DNA of 64,000 nt, taken from positions 248,001 to 312,000 of the forward strand of contig NZ_CAMGYZ010000001.1 in assembly GCF_946151055.1 (NCBI RefSeq), in the 5' to 3' direction. Shown in pieces: positions 9,195 to 17,932 of this stretch. Positions within the stretch are counted from its first letter, which is position 1, and every line of letters begins with the position of its first letter. The position numbers and the translations under genes were made by a program. Origin of the DNA: Bacillus sp. Marseille-Q3570. Its GTDB lineage: Bacteria > Bacillota > Bacilli > Bacillales > Fictibacillaceae. The notes under the pieces were generated by a model. That model did not search any database and was not told the DNA's origin. It saw only the letters and a program-made list of their open reading frames with translations.

Positions 9195-10373
9195 TTACGG
9201 TGTTTGCGAAAACTTGCCTACCGTACGTTTGAAAAGCCCCCACCAATTCGCTGCTGCAACATTTTCGGATGCGACCAAAGGTGATTCAGTAACGGTTTTC
9301 CCATTGTTTCTGACCACAAGCGTTCCGAGACGGTCTCCTTTTTCAATTGGCATTTTCACTTGCTTATTGATTTTGATTTCCGTCGTGAGTTTCATCTTCT
9401 TCTCACCTTTTTTCATCAAAAGGGAGATCGGTTCTGAAGTCGCCATTTGAATCGTCTTCGATACACCTTTTTGGATCGGGATTTCATCGATCATCTGATG
9501 TCTTTCGTAGATCCTTTCCGTCTCATAATTCGCAAAGGCATAATCAAGCATCTGCGTCACTTGGGCGTTCCTTTCCTTTGTCGTCGGGGCTCCCATCACA
9601 ACTGCAATAACACGCATATCGTCTTTTTTCGCTGTAGCAGTCAAACAATATTTAGCCTCGTTTGTATATCCAGTTTTCAACCCATCCACCCCAGGGTAGA
9701 ATTTGACGAGTTTGTTCGTATTGACAAGCCAGAATTTTTTATCGGTGTTTTGACGCAGGTAATCCTCATATTTACCTGTGTAATTTGTTATCTGTTCATA
9801 TTTCAATAGTTCTTTCGCCATCATTGCCATGTCTCTCGCTGTGCTGTAATGGTCTTTTTCCGGAAGTCCTGTCGCATTCTTAAAGTTGGTGTTCTTTAAT
9901 CCCAGATCCTGTGCTTTTTCATTCATCATTTTTACGAAAGCATCGTTCGTCCCAGCGATGAACTCCCCAAGAGCGACAGAGGCATCGTTTCCGGATGCTA
10001 ACGCAACTCCTTTAAGCATCTCTTCGACGGTCATGATTTCGCCTTCTTCAAGAAAAATTTGCGAGCCACCCATGGATGCAGCATATTCACTTGTTCGAAC
10101 TTTGTCTTTCAGGTTGATTTTGCCTTTATGTAAAGCATCCATCACGAGAACCATTGTCATGATTTTCGTCATACTTGCAGGAGGAAGCTTTTCATCAGCA
10201 TTTTTATCGAATAGTACTGTACCTGTATCTCTTTCAATCAAAATTGCAGAGGATGCTTTATCAGCAAGAGAATTGACTGTAACATGATCATCATTAGCAA
10301 ATGCCGCTGGTGAAAGGACTGATAGCCCTATCACTGTCGCCATCATACATGTAAAAAAGCGTTTCATAGACAT
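9195..10373 (-). CDS. dacF: D-alanyl-D-alanine carboxypeptidase DacF
   Basis: A 392-aa class A low-molecular-weight penicillin-binding protein. A signal peptide (about residues 1-26, ending SPAAFA) precedes the catalytic motifs SMTK (Ser67, Lys70), SGND and KTG (GLKTGYTN). It trims pentapeptides and affects cortex cross-linking in the forespore. The ATG at 10373 has GGAGGG 5 nt upstream; the upstream open frame to 10439 overlaps the promoter. It lies directly upstream of spoIIAA, so read-through late in sporulation is likely, as known in B. subtilis. Confidence 0.95.
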   Translation of the reverse strand: MSMKRFFTCMMATVIGLSVLSPAAFANDDHVTVNSLADKASSAILIERDTGTVLFDKNADEKLPPASMTKIMTMVLVMDALHKGKINLKDKVRTSEYAASMGGSQIFLEEGEIMTVEEMLKGVALASGNDASVALGEFIAGTNDAFVKMMNEKAQDLGLKNTNFKNATGLPEKDHYSTARDMAMMAKELLKYEQITNYTGKYEDYLRQNTDKKFWLVNTNKLVKFYPGVDGLKTGYTNEAKYCLTATAKKDDMRVIAVVMGAPTTKERNAQVTQMLDYAFANYETERIYERHQMIDEIPIQKGVSKTIQMATSEPISLLMKKGEKKMKLTTEIKINKQVKMPIEKGDRLGTLVVRNNGKTVTESPLVASENVAAANWWGLFKRTVGKFSQTP

Positions 10374-10396
10374 AATCCCTCCATTCTTAGTATTCT

Positions 10397-10425
10397 TATT
10401 TTTTCCAATTTGGTTTGGTTTATAC
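10397..10425 (-). promoter_or_regulatory. Putative sigma-F promoter of dacF
   Basis: On the minus strand GTATA (10421-10425) is followed after 14 bp by GGAAAAAATA (10397-10406). The latter matches every position of the sigma-F -10 consensus GGnRAnAMTW. dacF is a known sigma-F target in B. subtilis. Confidence 0.6.
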
Positions 10426-10540
10426 TTTAGGAAGGGCAAAAAACGTTTTTTTGGGTTTTCGTAGCAGGGTTATAGACTAAATTTCATATTTTTAGAGTTA
10501 TGAGGAGATTCTTTGGTCATCCAAACAATTTAGTCCTCTA

Positions 10541-10670
10541 TTTCCGATAAATTCAGATTGAGCTCTACGACGGACGTAAGTTATCTCTACAAGTAAGGGG
10601 TATATCGCTGGAAAACTGAAATTATCTCTAAAACTTTAATTTTATCTCTACAACTCAAATTTTTGACATG
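10541..10670. repeat. Short phased repeats, unit TTATCTCTACAA
   Basis: Copies of TTATCTCTAM start at 10581, 10622 and 10642. A diverged copy (ATATCGCTGG) lies at 10602 and another (TGAGCTCTAC) at about 10559. Spacing is 20-22 bp. The dacF-pdp gap (10426-10720) holds no gene that I can support. Confidence 0.55.
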
Positions 10671-10720
10671 AAATCGTTTCATCGTTGATCTCAAACCCAG
10701 CTATATTTTTTCATCATAAA

Positions 10721-10760
10721 AAAAGCCGCCCATAAGCTTTAAATTCAGCTTACGGGCAGC
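10721..10760 (-). terminator. Terminator of the drm-pnp-pupG-pdp operon
   Basis: Arms GCCGCCCATAAGCT (10726-10739) and AGCTTACGGGCAGC (10747-10760) pair with two G-U positions. On the minus strand the hairpin is followed by a run of seven Ts. Confidence 0.85.
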
Positions 10761-10773
10761 TACCCAAGACGTT

Positions 10774-12075
10774 TTACATAATTTCTTTATATACGAGCGG
10801 CGGAGCTTCCACTTTTTCAGTGGAAATCGTATATGCACCGTTCAATTTCTTCAATACTTCATCGACATTTTCTTGATTACTGTGTAATGTTGCGATTGTT
10901 TCGCCTTTCTTCACTTCATCGCTGACTTTCTTATGAAGGACGATTCCAACTGCAAGATCGATCTCTGATTCTTTGGTAGCACGACCTGCACCTAACAACA
11001 TTGCGGCAGTTCCGACCTCATTTGCCATGATTTCTGAAACATATCCATCTTTTTCAGCAACAAATGGAATTTCGTACTTTGCTGTTGGCAATTTGCTTAG
11101 ATCGTCGATGACCGATTCGTCCCCTCCTTGAGCCTTCAAGAACGTTTTGAACGTTTCAATCGCCTTGCCGTTTTTCATGACGTCGATCAACATCTGTCGA
11201 GCTTCTTCCTTCGTCTCCGCTTTTTTCGCAAGCATCACCATGAACGAACCTAATGTCAAGCAGAGTTCTTCAAGATCTTCAGGTCCTTCTCCACGTAATG
11301 TGTCTACTGCCTCTTTGACTTCGAGCGCATTTCCAATCGCAAAACCGAGCGGCTGGCTCATATCTGAAATGATCGCCATCGTATTACGTCCGACATTATT
11401 ACCGATTTTAACCATCGCTTTTGCCAGTTCTTCTGCCTTTTCAACTTCTGTCATGAAAGCCCCAGCACCCGTTTTCACATCAAGTACGATCGCATCTGCA
11501 CCCGCAGCAATCTTCTTACTCATGATCGAGCTTGCAATCAACGGAATCGAGTTTACAGTAGCCGTTACATCTCGAAGTCCATAAAGTTTTTTGTCTGCAG
11601 GGGTCAGGTTTCCGCTCTGACCGATGACTGCAATCTTATTCTTATTTACAATTTTGATGAATTCCTCGTTGTCGATTTCGACATGGAAACCCGGAACGGC
11701 TTCAAGCTTATCGATTGTGCCGCCAGTATGACCGAGGCCGCGCCCTGACATTTTTGCAACAGGAACGCCGACAGCTGCCACGAGGGGTGCGAGTACAAGT
11801 GTTGTCGTGTCACCGACGCCTCCAGTGGAATGTTTATCAACTTTAATACCTTCTATGGCTGCAAGATCAATTTTGTCGCCTGAGTCAACCATTGCCATTG
11901 TAAAATTTGCACGTTCTTCTTCAGTCATATCATTGAAATATATAGCCATTGCCAGGGCTGACATTTGATAATCAGGGATGTCTCCATTCGTATATCCTTC
12001 AATGATGAAGGCGATTTCATCTTTCGTCAGTTCGTTACCATTCCGTTTCTTTTCAATTAAATCTACCATTCTCAT
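10774..12075 (-). CDS. pdp: Pyrimidine-nucleoside phosphorylase
   Basis: A 433-aa enzyme that splits thymidine, deoxyuridine and uridine with phosphate, feeding (deoxy)ribose-1-phosphate to Drm. The family signature is [16 protein letters not shown] (near residue 110), with the phosphate loop [11 protein letters not shown] near residue 80 and a C-terminal biotinyl-like domain. The start [13 protein letters not shown] matches B. subtilis Pdp. It is last in an operon with phosphopentomutase and two purine phosphorylases. Confidence 0.97.
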   Translation of the reverse strand: MRMVDLIEKKRNGNELTKDEIAFIIEGYTNGDIPDYQMSALAMAIYFNDMTEEERANFTMAMVDSGDKIDLAAIEGIKVDKHSTGGVGDTTTLVLAPLVAAVGVPVAKMSGRGLGHTGGTIDKLEAVPGFHVEIDNEEFIKIVNKNKIAVIGQSGNLTPADKKLYGLRDVTATVNSIPLIASSIMSKKIAAGADAIVLDVKTGAGAFMTEVEKAEELAKAMVKIGNNVGRNTMAIISDMSQPLGFAIGNALEVKEAVDTLRGEGPEDLEELCLTLGSFMVMLAKKAETKEEARQMLIDVMKNGKAIETFKTFLKAQGGDESVIDDLSKLPTAKYEIPFVAEKDGYVSEIMANEVGTAAMLLGAGRATKESEIDLAVGIVLHKKVSDEVKKGETIATLHSNQENVDEVLKKLNGAYTISTEKVEAPPLVYKEIM

Positions 12076-12095
12076 GCTATATCAGTCCTTGTATA

Positions 12096-12917
12096 TTATA
12101 CTTTTTCAATCACTGAACGTAGCAACTGCTTGAATTTCGGCTTCGTACGGTTCGCTACTTCTACAACCTGTTCATGTGTCAGTGGTTCCAATTCCTCAGC
12201 AATCGCCATGTCCGTAATGCAAGAGACCCCGATCGTCTTCATATTCATGTGGCGGGCAACAATCACTTCCGGTACTGTAGACATGCCGACTGTATCAGAA
12301 CCAAGGATACGAAGCATCTTCAATTCTGCACGTGTCATATAAGTCGGTCCACTGATCGATGCATAGACTCCTTTTTGTAAGGAAATACCTTCTTGTTCAG
12401 CGACTTTCTCTACTAGGTCGATCAATTCTGGCGTATAGGCTGTACTCATATCCGGGAACCGCGGTCCGAGTTCACGATCATTCGGTCCAATTAAAGGATT
12501 CGATCCAGTCAGATTCAAATGATCTTCGATGATCATCAAGTCACCAGCTTGGAAATCCGGATTCATCCCCCCGCATGCATTCGTAACAATGATCTGTTCA
12601 ACCCCTAGTCCTTTCATGACCCGGACCGGGAACGTGACTTCTTGTAACGAATACCCTTCATAAAAATGAAAACGCCCCTGCATCGCAACAACCTTTTTTC
12701 CACTCAACGTTCCTATGACTAACCTTCCAGCGTGACCTTCGACCGTTGAGACAGGGAAATGCGGGATTTCACTGTAATCGATCAATGTCGCGTTCTCGAT
12801 TTCATCTACAAAATCCCCAAGACCTGACCCTAAAATCAAACCGATTGTCGGCTGATCATCTGTTTTACTCGTGATGAACTTTACAGAGTCTTGAATATTT
12901 GTGTGTAATTCTGACAT
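12096..12917 (-). CDS. Purine-nucleoside phosphorylase paralogue with altered base site
   Basis: A 273-aa member of the trimeric PNP/MTAP family: GLILGSGLG, STVEGHAGRLVIG, GRFHFYEGY and GMSTVPEVIVARH are conserved. It is a tandem paralogue of the next gene upstream. At the two positions that read the purine base it differs from normal PNPs: SGPTYMT has Met194 where PNPs have Glu (human Glu201), and SCITDM has Asp236 where PNPs have Asn (human Asn243). In MTAP the latter is also Asp and favours 6-aminopurines. I infer changed specificity, perhaps toward adenosine or methylthioadenosine. It starts 13 nt after the paralogue. Confidence 0.88.
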   Translation of the reverse strand: MSELHTNIQDSVKFITSKTDDQPTIGLILGSGLGDFVDEIENATLIDYSEIPHFPVSTVEGHAGRLVIGTLSGKKVVAMQGRFHFYEGYSLQEVTFPVRVMKGLGVEQIIVTNACGGMNPDFQAGDLMIIEDHLNLTGSNPLIGPNDRELGPRFPDMSTAYTPELIDLVEKVAEQEGISLQKGVYASISGPTYMTRAELKMLRILGSDTVGMSTVPEVIVARHMNMKTIGVSCITDMAIAEELEPLTHEQVVEVANRTKPKFKQLLRSVIEKV

Positions 12918-12930
12918 CCGTGATTCCCCC

Positions 12931-13749
12931 TTAAATGCTTTTGACGATCTGTTGGACGAGATCCATGAAGTTGGCTTTCACTTTTTCAGTGGTTTCGATG
13001 ACCTCCTCATGGGTAAGAGGTTGATCAAGGATTCCTGCAGCCATATTGGAAATACAAGATATCCCGAGTACTTCCATACCACCGTGGCGAGCTATAATCA
13101 CTTCAGGAACCGTAGACATGCCGACCGCGTCCCCTCCCATGATACGAAGCATCCTCACTTCTGCAGGAGTTTCATAAGATGGACCTGAATTAGCGATATA
13201 GACACCTTCTTGTAGAGAGATGTCCAATTTCTTTGCCACTTGTTTCGCTGTATTTTGTAAACGCAAAGAATAAGCATCGGACATATCGGGAAAACGGACT
13301 CCTAGTGAAGCATCGTTCGGACCGATCAGCGGATTATCACCAATATTGTTGATATGATCTGTGATGATCATCAAGTCTCCTGCTTCGAAAGATTCATTGA
13401 TTCCTCCTGCAGCATTCGTAACGATCAACGTTTCAACTCCAATTTCTTTCATGACCCTTACTGGAAAAGTCACTTTTTCCATTGGATATCCTTCATAATA
13501 GTGGAAACGACCTTTCATCGCGACAACTGTTTTCCCTTCGATCGTACCGATGACGAGCTCCCCAGCGTGCCCCTCTACCGTCGAGACAGGAAAAGATGGG
13601 ATATCAGAATATGGAATAGAAATCGGGTTATCGATTTTATCTGCAAGTACGCCAAGACCAGACCCTAGAATCAATCCGATGGTCGGCTTGTCATCCAATT
13701 TCTCCTCAATGTATTGTGCTGATTGTTGAATTGATTTCGTTAAAGACAT
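12931..13749 (-). CDS. pupG: Purine-nucleoside phosphorylase (guanosine/inosine type)
   Basis: A 272-aa trimeric PNP that phosphorolyses guanosine, inosine and their deoxy forms. It keeps the usual base-recognition residues, Glu193 in GPSYETPAE and Asn235 in SCISNMAAG, and the phosphate-site segments GSGLG and STVEGHAG. It matches B. subtilis PupG more closely than the downstream paralogue does. It lies between drm and the paralogue, as pupG does in B. subtilis. Confidence 0.95.
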   Translation of the reverse strand: MSLTKSIQQSAQYIEEKLDDKPTIGLILGSGLGVLADKIDNPISIPYSDIPSFPVSTVEGHAGELVIGTIEGKTVVAMKGRFHYYEGYPMEKVTFPVRVMKEIGVETLIVTNAAGGINESFEAGDLMIITDHINNIGDNPLIGPNDASLGVRFPDMSDAYSLRLQNTAKQVAKKLDISLQEGVYIANSGPSYETPAEVRMLRIMGGDAVGMSTVPEVIIARHGGMEVLGISCISNMAAGILDQPLTHEEVIETTEKVKANFMDLVQQIVKSI

Positions 13750-13761
13750 GATGACCTCCTA

Positions 13762-14943
13762 TTATAGATCCTTTAAAAAACTTTTACCGAATTCAGGCGC
13801 TTTAATTTTAAAGTTTTCTGCAATTGTAGCTCCGATATCTGCAAATGTATCCCGCAAAGGAAGCTCTTTTCCTTCTTGTATACCAGTATGATAAGCAATC
13901 AGCGGGACGTATTCTCTTGTATGATCCGTACCATGATGTATAGGATCATTCCCGTGGTCAGCCGTAATCAGAACCAAATCATCTTCATTCAGTTTTTCAA
14001 ACAGTTCCGGAAGACGTGCATCGAATTCTTCCAATGCTTTACCATAACCTATCGGATCACGACGGTGCCCGAACTTTGCATCAAAATCAACAAGGTTCAA
14101 GAAGCTCATTCCCGTAAAATCACGATCTGCGGTTTTTACGATTTGATCCATACCATCCATATTGCATGTTGTTCTGATCGCATCAGTAACCCCTTCACCA
14201 TCATAAATATCAGAAATCTTGCCGATCGCAATGACATCATAATCAGCATCCTGCATTTCATTCATGACTGTACGGCCAAAAGGTTTAAGTGCGTAATCAT
14301 GTCGATTTGAAGTTCGTTCAAACGCACCTGGTTTACCTATGAATGGACGTGCAATGACGCGTCCTACCATATACTTTTCATCCAACGTGAGTTCACGTGC
14401 AATTTTACATATATCGTACAACTCATCAATTGGAACGATATCTTCATGTGCTGCGATTTGAAGCACAGAATCTGCTGATGTATAAACGATCAATGCGCCC
14501 GTTTCCATATGTTCCTGCCCTAGCTCAACCAGAATTTCTGTTCCGGAAGCAGGTTTGTTCCCGATGGCCATTCTGCCGGTCTTTTCTTCAAGTTCAGCAA
14601 TCAGCTCTTTAGGGAAACCGTCCGGGAAGGTTTTGAATGGCTGCTCGATGTGGAGTCCCATTATTTCCCAGTGTCCAGTCATTGTGTCTTTACCGTTGGA
14701 TGCTTCTTGCATTTTACCAAAGTGAGCAGATGGCTTTTCAGCTTTTTCAATTCCTTGGATCTCTCTGATGTTGCTGAGTCCAAGCTTTGCCATGTTCGGC
14801 ATATTGAGACCATTCATCTTTTCTGCAATATGTCCTAATGTATCTGCTCCTAAATCATTGAATTTTTCTGCATCCGGTGCTTCACCGATTCCGACCGAAT
14901 CCATGACGATCAAAAACACGCGTTTGAATTTTGAGTCCGTCAT
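13762..14943 (-). CDS. drm: Phosphopentomutase
   Basis: A 393-aa alkaline-phosphatase-superfamily enzyme that converts (deoxy)ribose-1-phosphate to the 5-phosphate. Metal-binding motifs are visible: [12 protein letters not shown] near residue 10, the phosphorylated-threonine segment [11 protein letters not shown] near residue 85, and [10 protein letters not shown] near residue 325. The start follows GGGAGGAG. It is the first gene of the nucleoside-salvage operon, so its upstream region with an 18-bp palindrome is the likely control point. Confidence 0.97.
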   Translation of the reverse strand: MTDSKFKRVFLIVMDSVGIGEAPDAEKFNDLGADTLGHIAEKMNGLNMPNMAKLGLSNIREIQGIEKAEKPSAHFGKMQEASNGKDTMTGHWEIMGLHIEQPFKTFPDGFPKELIAELEEKTGRMAIGNKPASGTEILVELGQEHMETGALIVYTSADSVLQIAAHEDIVPIDELYDICKIARELTLDEKYMVGRVIARPFIGKPGAFERTSNRHDYALKPFGRTVMNEMQDADYDVIAIGKISDIYDGEGVTDAIRTTCNMDGMDQIVKTADRDFTGMSFLNLVDFDAKFGHRRDPIGYGKALEEFDARLPELFEKLNEDDLVLITADHGNDPIHHGTDHTREYVPLIAYHTGIQEGKELPLRDTFADIGATIAENFKIKAPEFGKSFLKDL

Positions 14944-15018
14944 ACTATTCTCCTCCCTAATCTTTACGCTATTTTATACCATTTCCATTGGTAAGTTCTA
15001 TCAATCAACCACATGTAA

Positions 15019-15036
15019 AGGTCAGAAGTCTGACCT
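15019..15036. promoter_or_regulatory. 18-bp perfect palindrome upstream of drm
   Basis: AGGTCAGA-AG-TCTGACCT is a perfect inverted repeat between xerD and drm, about 75 bp before the drm start. An extended -10 (TGGTATAAA on the minus strand) lies between it and drm. The shape is typical of a dimeric regulator site, but I do not know the regulator. Confidence 0.5.
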
Positions 15037-15050
15037 CTAATGAAAAGTTT

Positions 15051-15076
15051 AAAGTACCCTATTATAAAGGCACTTT
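15051..15076 (-). terminator. Possible weak terminator after xerD
   Basis: AAAGTACC (15051-15058) and GGCACTTT (15069-15076) form an imperfect 8-bp stem. On the minus strand it is followed by AAACTTTTC. It would separate xerD from the drm operon. Confidence 0.4.
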
Positions 15077-15116
15077 TTGATTGTATCATGTTTATAAATC
15101 GTTTTCACGAAATTTC

Positions 15117-16007
15117 TCATGCTCTTGGGTGATAGGTAGAATATATGTCTTTCAGGCGTGTTTTCGTAACATGCGTATAAATTTGTGTCGTCGAAATGTC
15201 CACATGACCGAGCAACTCCTGAACTGCCCGGAGGTCTGCTCCATTTTCAAGCAAGTGCGTTGCAAACGAATGTCTTAATGTATGGGGTGTCAATTCTTTT
15301 TGGATGTTCGCTGCTCTTGACAGTTTTTTTAATATCTTCCAAAAACCTTGCCTCGTCAAACGGTTTCCATGATGGTTCAAAAACAACGCATCGTTTGTCT
15401 TCTTTTTTAAGAGCTTTCCACGCCCATTTTCAATATATGTGTTCAGTGCTTCTGTTGCCATTCTACCTACTGGAATGATCCGTTCCTTATCACCTTTTCC
15501 GACACACCTTACAAACCCCATGGTCAAATGGACATCGGTTAGATTCAATTGGATCAGCTCCGAGACACGGATTCCGGTCGCATAAAGCAATTCGATCATC
15601 GCTCGGTCCCTTATTCCGAAAGCTGAATTTCCTTCGGGCGCTTCCATCAGATCCTCTACTTCCTGGGATGATAAAATTTTGGGTAATTTACGTTCCGTTT
15701 TCGGTGTTTCAATATGTACAGATGGATCTTGGTCCGTCACCCGTTCACGTATGAGAAACTGATGGAAGGATCGTATGGAAGCGATTGTCCGTGCGATCGT
15801 CGTTGAAGCGCGTCCAGCATCTTTCAATTGATAGAGATATGTCATGATATCGTTCCTGCGTACTTCATTCAATTCTTTATGTTTTAATTCCTTCATTAAG
15901 AAGGTCGTATATTGTTTCAAATCCCGTTGGTACGACTGTAAAGTGTTTTCAGATAACCCACGTTCTACAGTCAAATAATGCAAATAATCCTGAACCTCAT
16001 CAATCAT
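15117..16007 (-). CDS. xerD: Site-specific tyrosine recombinase XerD (RipX)
   Basis: A 296-aa protein, the usual XerD length. Working with XerC/CodV it resolves chromosome dimers at dif. The N-terminal core-binding domain begins [20 protein letters not shown]. Catalytic motifs are ATGIRVSEL (Arg), [12 protein letters not shown] (His-x-x-Arg), LGHVDIS (His) and TTQIYTHV (Tyr). The ATG at 16007 has AAGGAGCG 7 nt upstream; the longer frame to 16088 overlaps yqzK. B. subtilis has the same drm-ripX-yqzK-fur order. Confidence 0.96.
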   Translation of the reverse strand: MIDEVQDYLHYLTVERGLSENTLQSYQRDLKQYTTFLMKELKHKELNEVRRNDIMTYLYQLKDAGRASTTIARTIASIRSFHQFLIRERVTDQDPSVHIETPKTERKLPKILSSQEVEDLMEAPEGNSAFGIRDRAMIELLYATGIRVSELIQLNLTDVHLTMGFVRCVGKGDKERIIPVGRMATEALNTYIENGRGKLLKKKTNDALFLNHHGNRLTRQGFWKILKKLSRAANIQKELTPHTLRHSFATHLLENGADLRAVQELLGHVDISTTQIYTHVTKTRLKDIYSTYHPRA

Positions 16008-16020
16008 GAGCGAACGCTCC

Positions 16021-16254
16021 TTATTCCCCAATTTCATAAAATAATTGTAATCGTTGGACCCAATAGATCCCTTCTTCCTGTTCATCATAAGATTGGAAGA
16101 CCTTTACTGCTCGTCCTTCGGGTTCATCGTAGCGATGAAAGTCCTGATATTGTTCGTTCAACCATAATAGTCCATAGTAAAATAATAACGTGCAACATGC
16201 GAATGCGAGAAATACTTTACATGCGTTCCATATTAAACGAATTAACGAAACCAT
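16021..16254 (-). CDS. yqzK: YqzK family small membrane protein (DUF4227)
   Basis: A 77-aa protein with one N-terminal membrane segment ([19 protein letters not shown]) and a conserved hydrophilic tail ([12 protein letters not shown]). The family is found between xerD and fur in many Bacilli; its function is unknown. The gene stops 13 nt before the xerD start. Confidence 0.85.
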   Translation of the reverse strand: MVSLIRLIWNACKVFLAFACCTLLFYYGLLWLNEQYQDFHRYDEPEGRAVKVFQSYDEQEEGIYWVQRLQLFYEIGE

Positions 16255-16380
16255 CGTTTCTCCTCCCAGTTTGTCCTTCCTACAGGATATGCCTGCGATC
16301 CCAGAGAATATACGTCAAAACTGGAAACAGGCTGAAGAAACGTGGTATCTCCCAATGTTATAGTGTATTTGTCATCAACT

Positions 16381-16476
16381 AAGGCTGTTTCGTCCAGATG
16401 TTTTTTGGAAATACACTCGCTTTAGCATCTTCTTTTGCAACATTACATTAGCAACAAACATTTGGAAAACAGCCTT
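16381..16476. mobile_element. 96-bp inverted-repeat element with AACT target duplication
   Basis: AAGGCTGTTT at 16381-16390 is matched by AAACAGCCTT at 16467-16476, and the pairing continues imperfectly inward (TCCA..ATG / CAT..TGGA). AACT flanks both sides (16377-16380 and 16477-16480), as after an insertion. The terminal AGGCTGTTTTC is shared with the larger MITE-like family in this window, so it may be a deleted derivative. Immediately right of it (about 16484-16556) is an inverted, decayed piece of that family. Confidence 0.6.
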
Positions 16477-16557
16477 AACTAAAAAAACTCGAAAAAGCCA
16501 AGCATTGGCACAGTTGAGCCTTAATTGCGCTTACACTTTCTTTAAGTGTGAAAGAAA

Positions 16558-16589
16558 ACTGACCCTCTCGCAATTCATTGTGGGTCAGT
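16558..16589 (-). terminator. Terminator of fur
   Basis: The 8-bp arms ACTGACCC (16558-16565) and GGGTCAGT (16582-16589) are followed on the minus strand by TTTTCTTTC. The hairpin lies 16 nt past the fur stop. Confidence 0.85.
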
Positions 16590-16604
16590 CCTTTAGTCTG
16601 ATTT

Positions 16605-17081
16605 TTATTTGGTCGTAACCTCTTTTTGATTTTCAACGTCTGCTTTATCGTGGCATCGATGACAGATTCCGTGAAAGGTCAACCGGTGATCTTTCACTTT
16701 GAAATTCCAATCCTTCTCCACGATTTGTTCCACTTCTCCAAGTAGATCCTCCTGGATTTCGTCCACTGCTCCACATTCGATACACACTAAATGATGATGG
16801 AAGTGTGCCGCACCTTCTTTTCGAAGGTCATACCTGGAAACACCATCACCAAAGTTGATTTTATCGACGATTTTCAATTCAGTAAGCAGTTCCAACGTAC
16901 GATAAACAGTCGCTAACCCGATTTCAGGAGCTTTATCTTTAACGAGCAGATATACATCCTCTGCACTCAAATGATCTTCTTCACGCTCAAGCAAAACGCG
17001 AACCGTCGCTTCACGCTGTGGGGTAAGTTTATAGCTTTGTGAATGGAGCTGTTTTTTAATGCGGTTGATACGTTTTTCCAA
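16605..17081 (-). CDS. fur: Ferric uptake regulator Fur
   Basis: A 158-aa iron-responsive repressor. The winged-helix domain contains SYKLTPQREATVRVLLE and GLATVYRTLELL. The dimerisation/metal region has HFHHHLVCIECG and GICHRCHD, giving the CxxC zinc pairs typical of Fur. I choose the TTG at 17081 (reads MEKRINRIKKQL, like B. subtilis MENRIDRIKKQL), because GGGAGGGG lies 5 nt upstream; the GTG that extends the frame to 17096 is inside that binding site. A consensus promoter and a Per/Fur-type box lie upstream. Confidence 0.96.
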   Translation of the reverse strand: MEKRINRIKKQLHSQSYKLTPQREATVRVLLEREEDHLSAEDVYLLVKDKAPEIGLATVYRTLELLTELKIVDKINFGDGVSRYDLRKEGAAHFHHHLVCIECGAVDEIQEDLLGEVEQIVEKDWNFKVKDHRLTFHGICHRCHDKADVENQKEVTTK

Positions 17082-17113
17082 GACGACCCCTCCCACACTC
17101 TATGTATATCCTT

Positions 17114-17142
17114 ATTATAAGCATGGGGAAAAGAGGTGTCAA
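17114..17142 (-). promoter_or_regulatory. Consensus sigma-A promoter of fur
   Basis: On the minus strand TTGACA (17137-17142) and TATAAT (17114-17119) are exactly 17 bp apart, a full consensus match, about 33 bp before the fur start. Confidence 0.85.
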
Positions 17143-17167
17143 ATTATAATTGTTTTAAATAAGATAT

Positions 17168-17182
17168 TATAATGATTATCAC
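17168..17182. promoter_or_regulatory. PerR/Fur box upstream of fur
   Basis: TTATAATGATTATCA differs at one position from the PerR consensus TTATAATnATTATAA and at one from the Fur consensus TGATAATnATTATCA. It lies about 25 bp upstream of the -35 element of the fur promoter. fur is PerR-controlled in B. subtilis. Which protein binds here is not decidable by eye. Confidence 0.65.
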
Positions 17183-17194
17183 CTAATAATATTA

Positions 17195-17848
17195 TTAACT
17201 GAAAATACCGATTGTCGCTTTGATTAATGTAGGCGATAAAAAGGCTTCAATAAAGGACGCGCTTGCAACGAGAACCATGATGATGATCACCGTAACAGTA
17301 TATCTCAACAATAAAGGCATCAACGGTGTCATCATCTTGTTTGAGAATTGGGCTTTGATGAGTGTCATAGATATTGCTACTGCAGCAGTCGTCACCAAAA
17401 CGAACGCAGGAATGAGGATCAGGTTTTGCGGCAATACCGAAACGAAAGACAACAGGAATCCCTGCCAGCCCATCTGATTGACAAGAAATCCGACTGTAAA
17501 CCCGACAACCATCCCTTTTAAGAATAATAATACAAGGATGACGGGCACTCCGATGATCGAAAGTCCAAGCAGCCAAATCAACCCCATATATTTAATATAA
17601 TGGAGGAAGCTTTGAGTGAACATAGCAGATGCACTTGCCACTTCCCCTTCGGAAACTTGTCCGAAAAAACGGTTCAAATAATGGAATAGATCTTCTTTTT
17701 GCATCAAACTCAAACTATTGACAATAACAGCACCAAACACGATCCCCATCATGAGTAGAACCACCGTAAATGTATATAAGGATGAATGTTCTTGTATATG
17801 ATGTGAAAATGAACGTCTCATATTATAGGTCACCCTGTGCTCCATCAT
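17195..17848 (-). CDS. spoIIM: Stage II sporulation protein M
   Basis: A 217-aa integral membrane protein of the DMP complex (SpoIID, SpoIIM, SpoIIP) that drives peptidoglycan-linked membrane migration during engulfment. About five hydrophobic segments are visible (for example VVLLMMGIVFGAVIV, ILVLLFLKGMVVGFTVGFL). The ATG at 17848 has GGGAGG 5 nt upstream; the frame to 17896 is open, but the extension is hydrophilic and lacks a binding site. A CATACTCT element at 17897-17904 (minus) resembles a sigma-E -10, but no convincing -35 was found. Confidence 0.93.
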   Translation of the reverse strand: MMEHRVTYNMRRSFSHHIQEHSSLYTFTVVLLMMGIVFGAVIVNSLSLMQKEDLFHYLNRFFGQVSEGEVASASAMFTQSFLHYIKYMGLIWLLGLSIIGVPVILVLLFLKGMVVGFTVGFLVNQMGWQGFLLSFVSVLPQNLILIPAFVLVTTAAVAISMTLIKAQFSNKMMTPLMPLLLRYTVTVIIIMVLVASASFIEAFLSPTLIKATIGIFS

Positions 17849-17932
17849 TTTTCCTCCCTCATGCTCTCTTACTTTCAATTTATGAGAGGAAATCATAGAG
17901 TATGACCGAGTATTTTTATTTTATAGAGTTCC

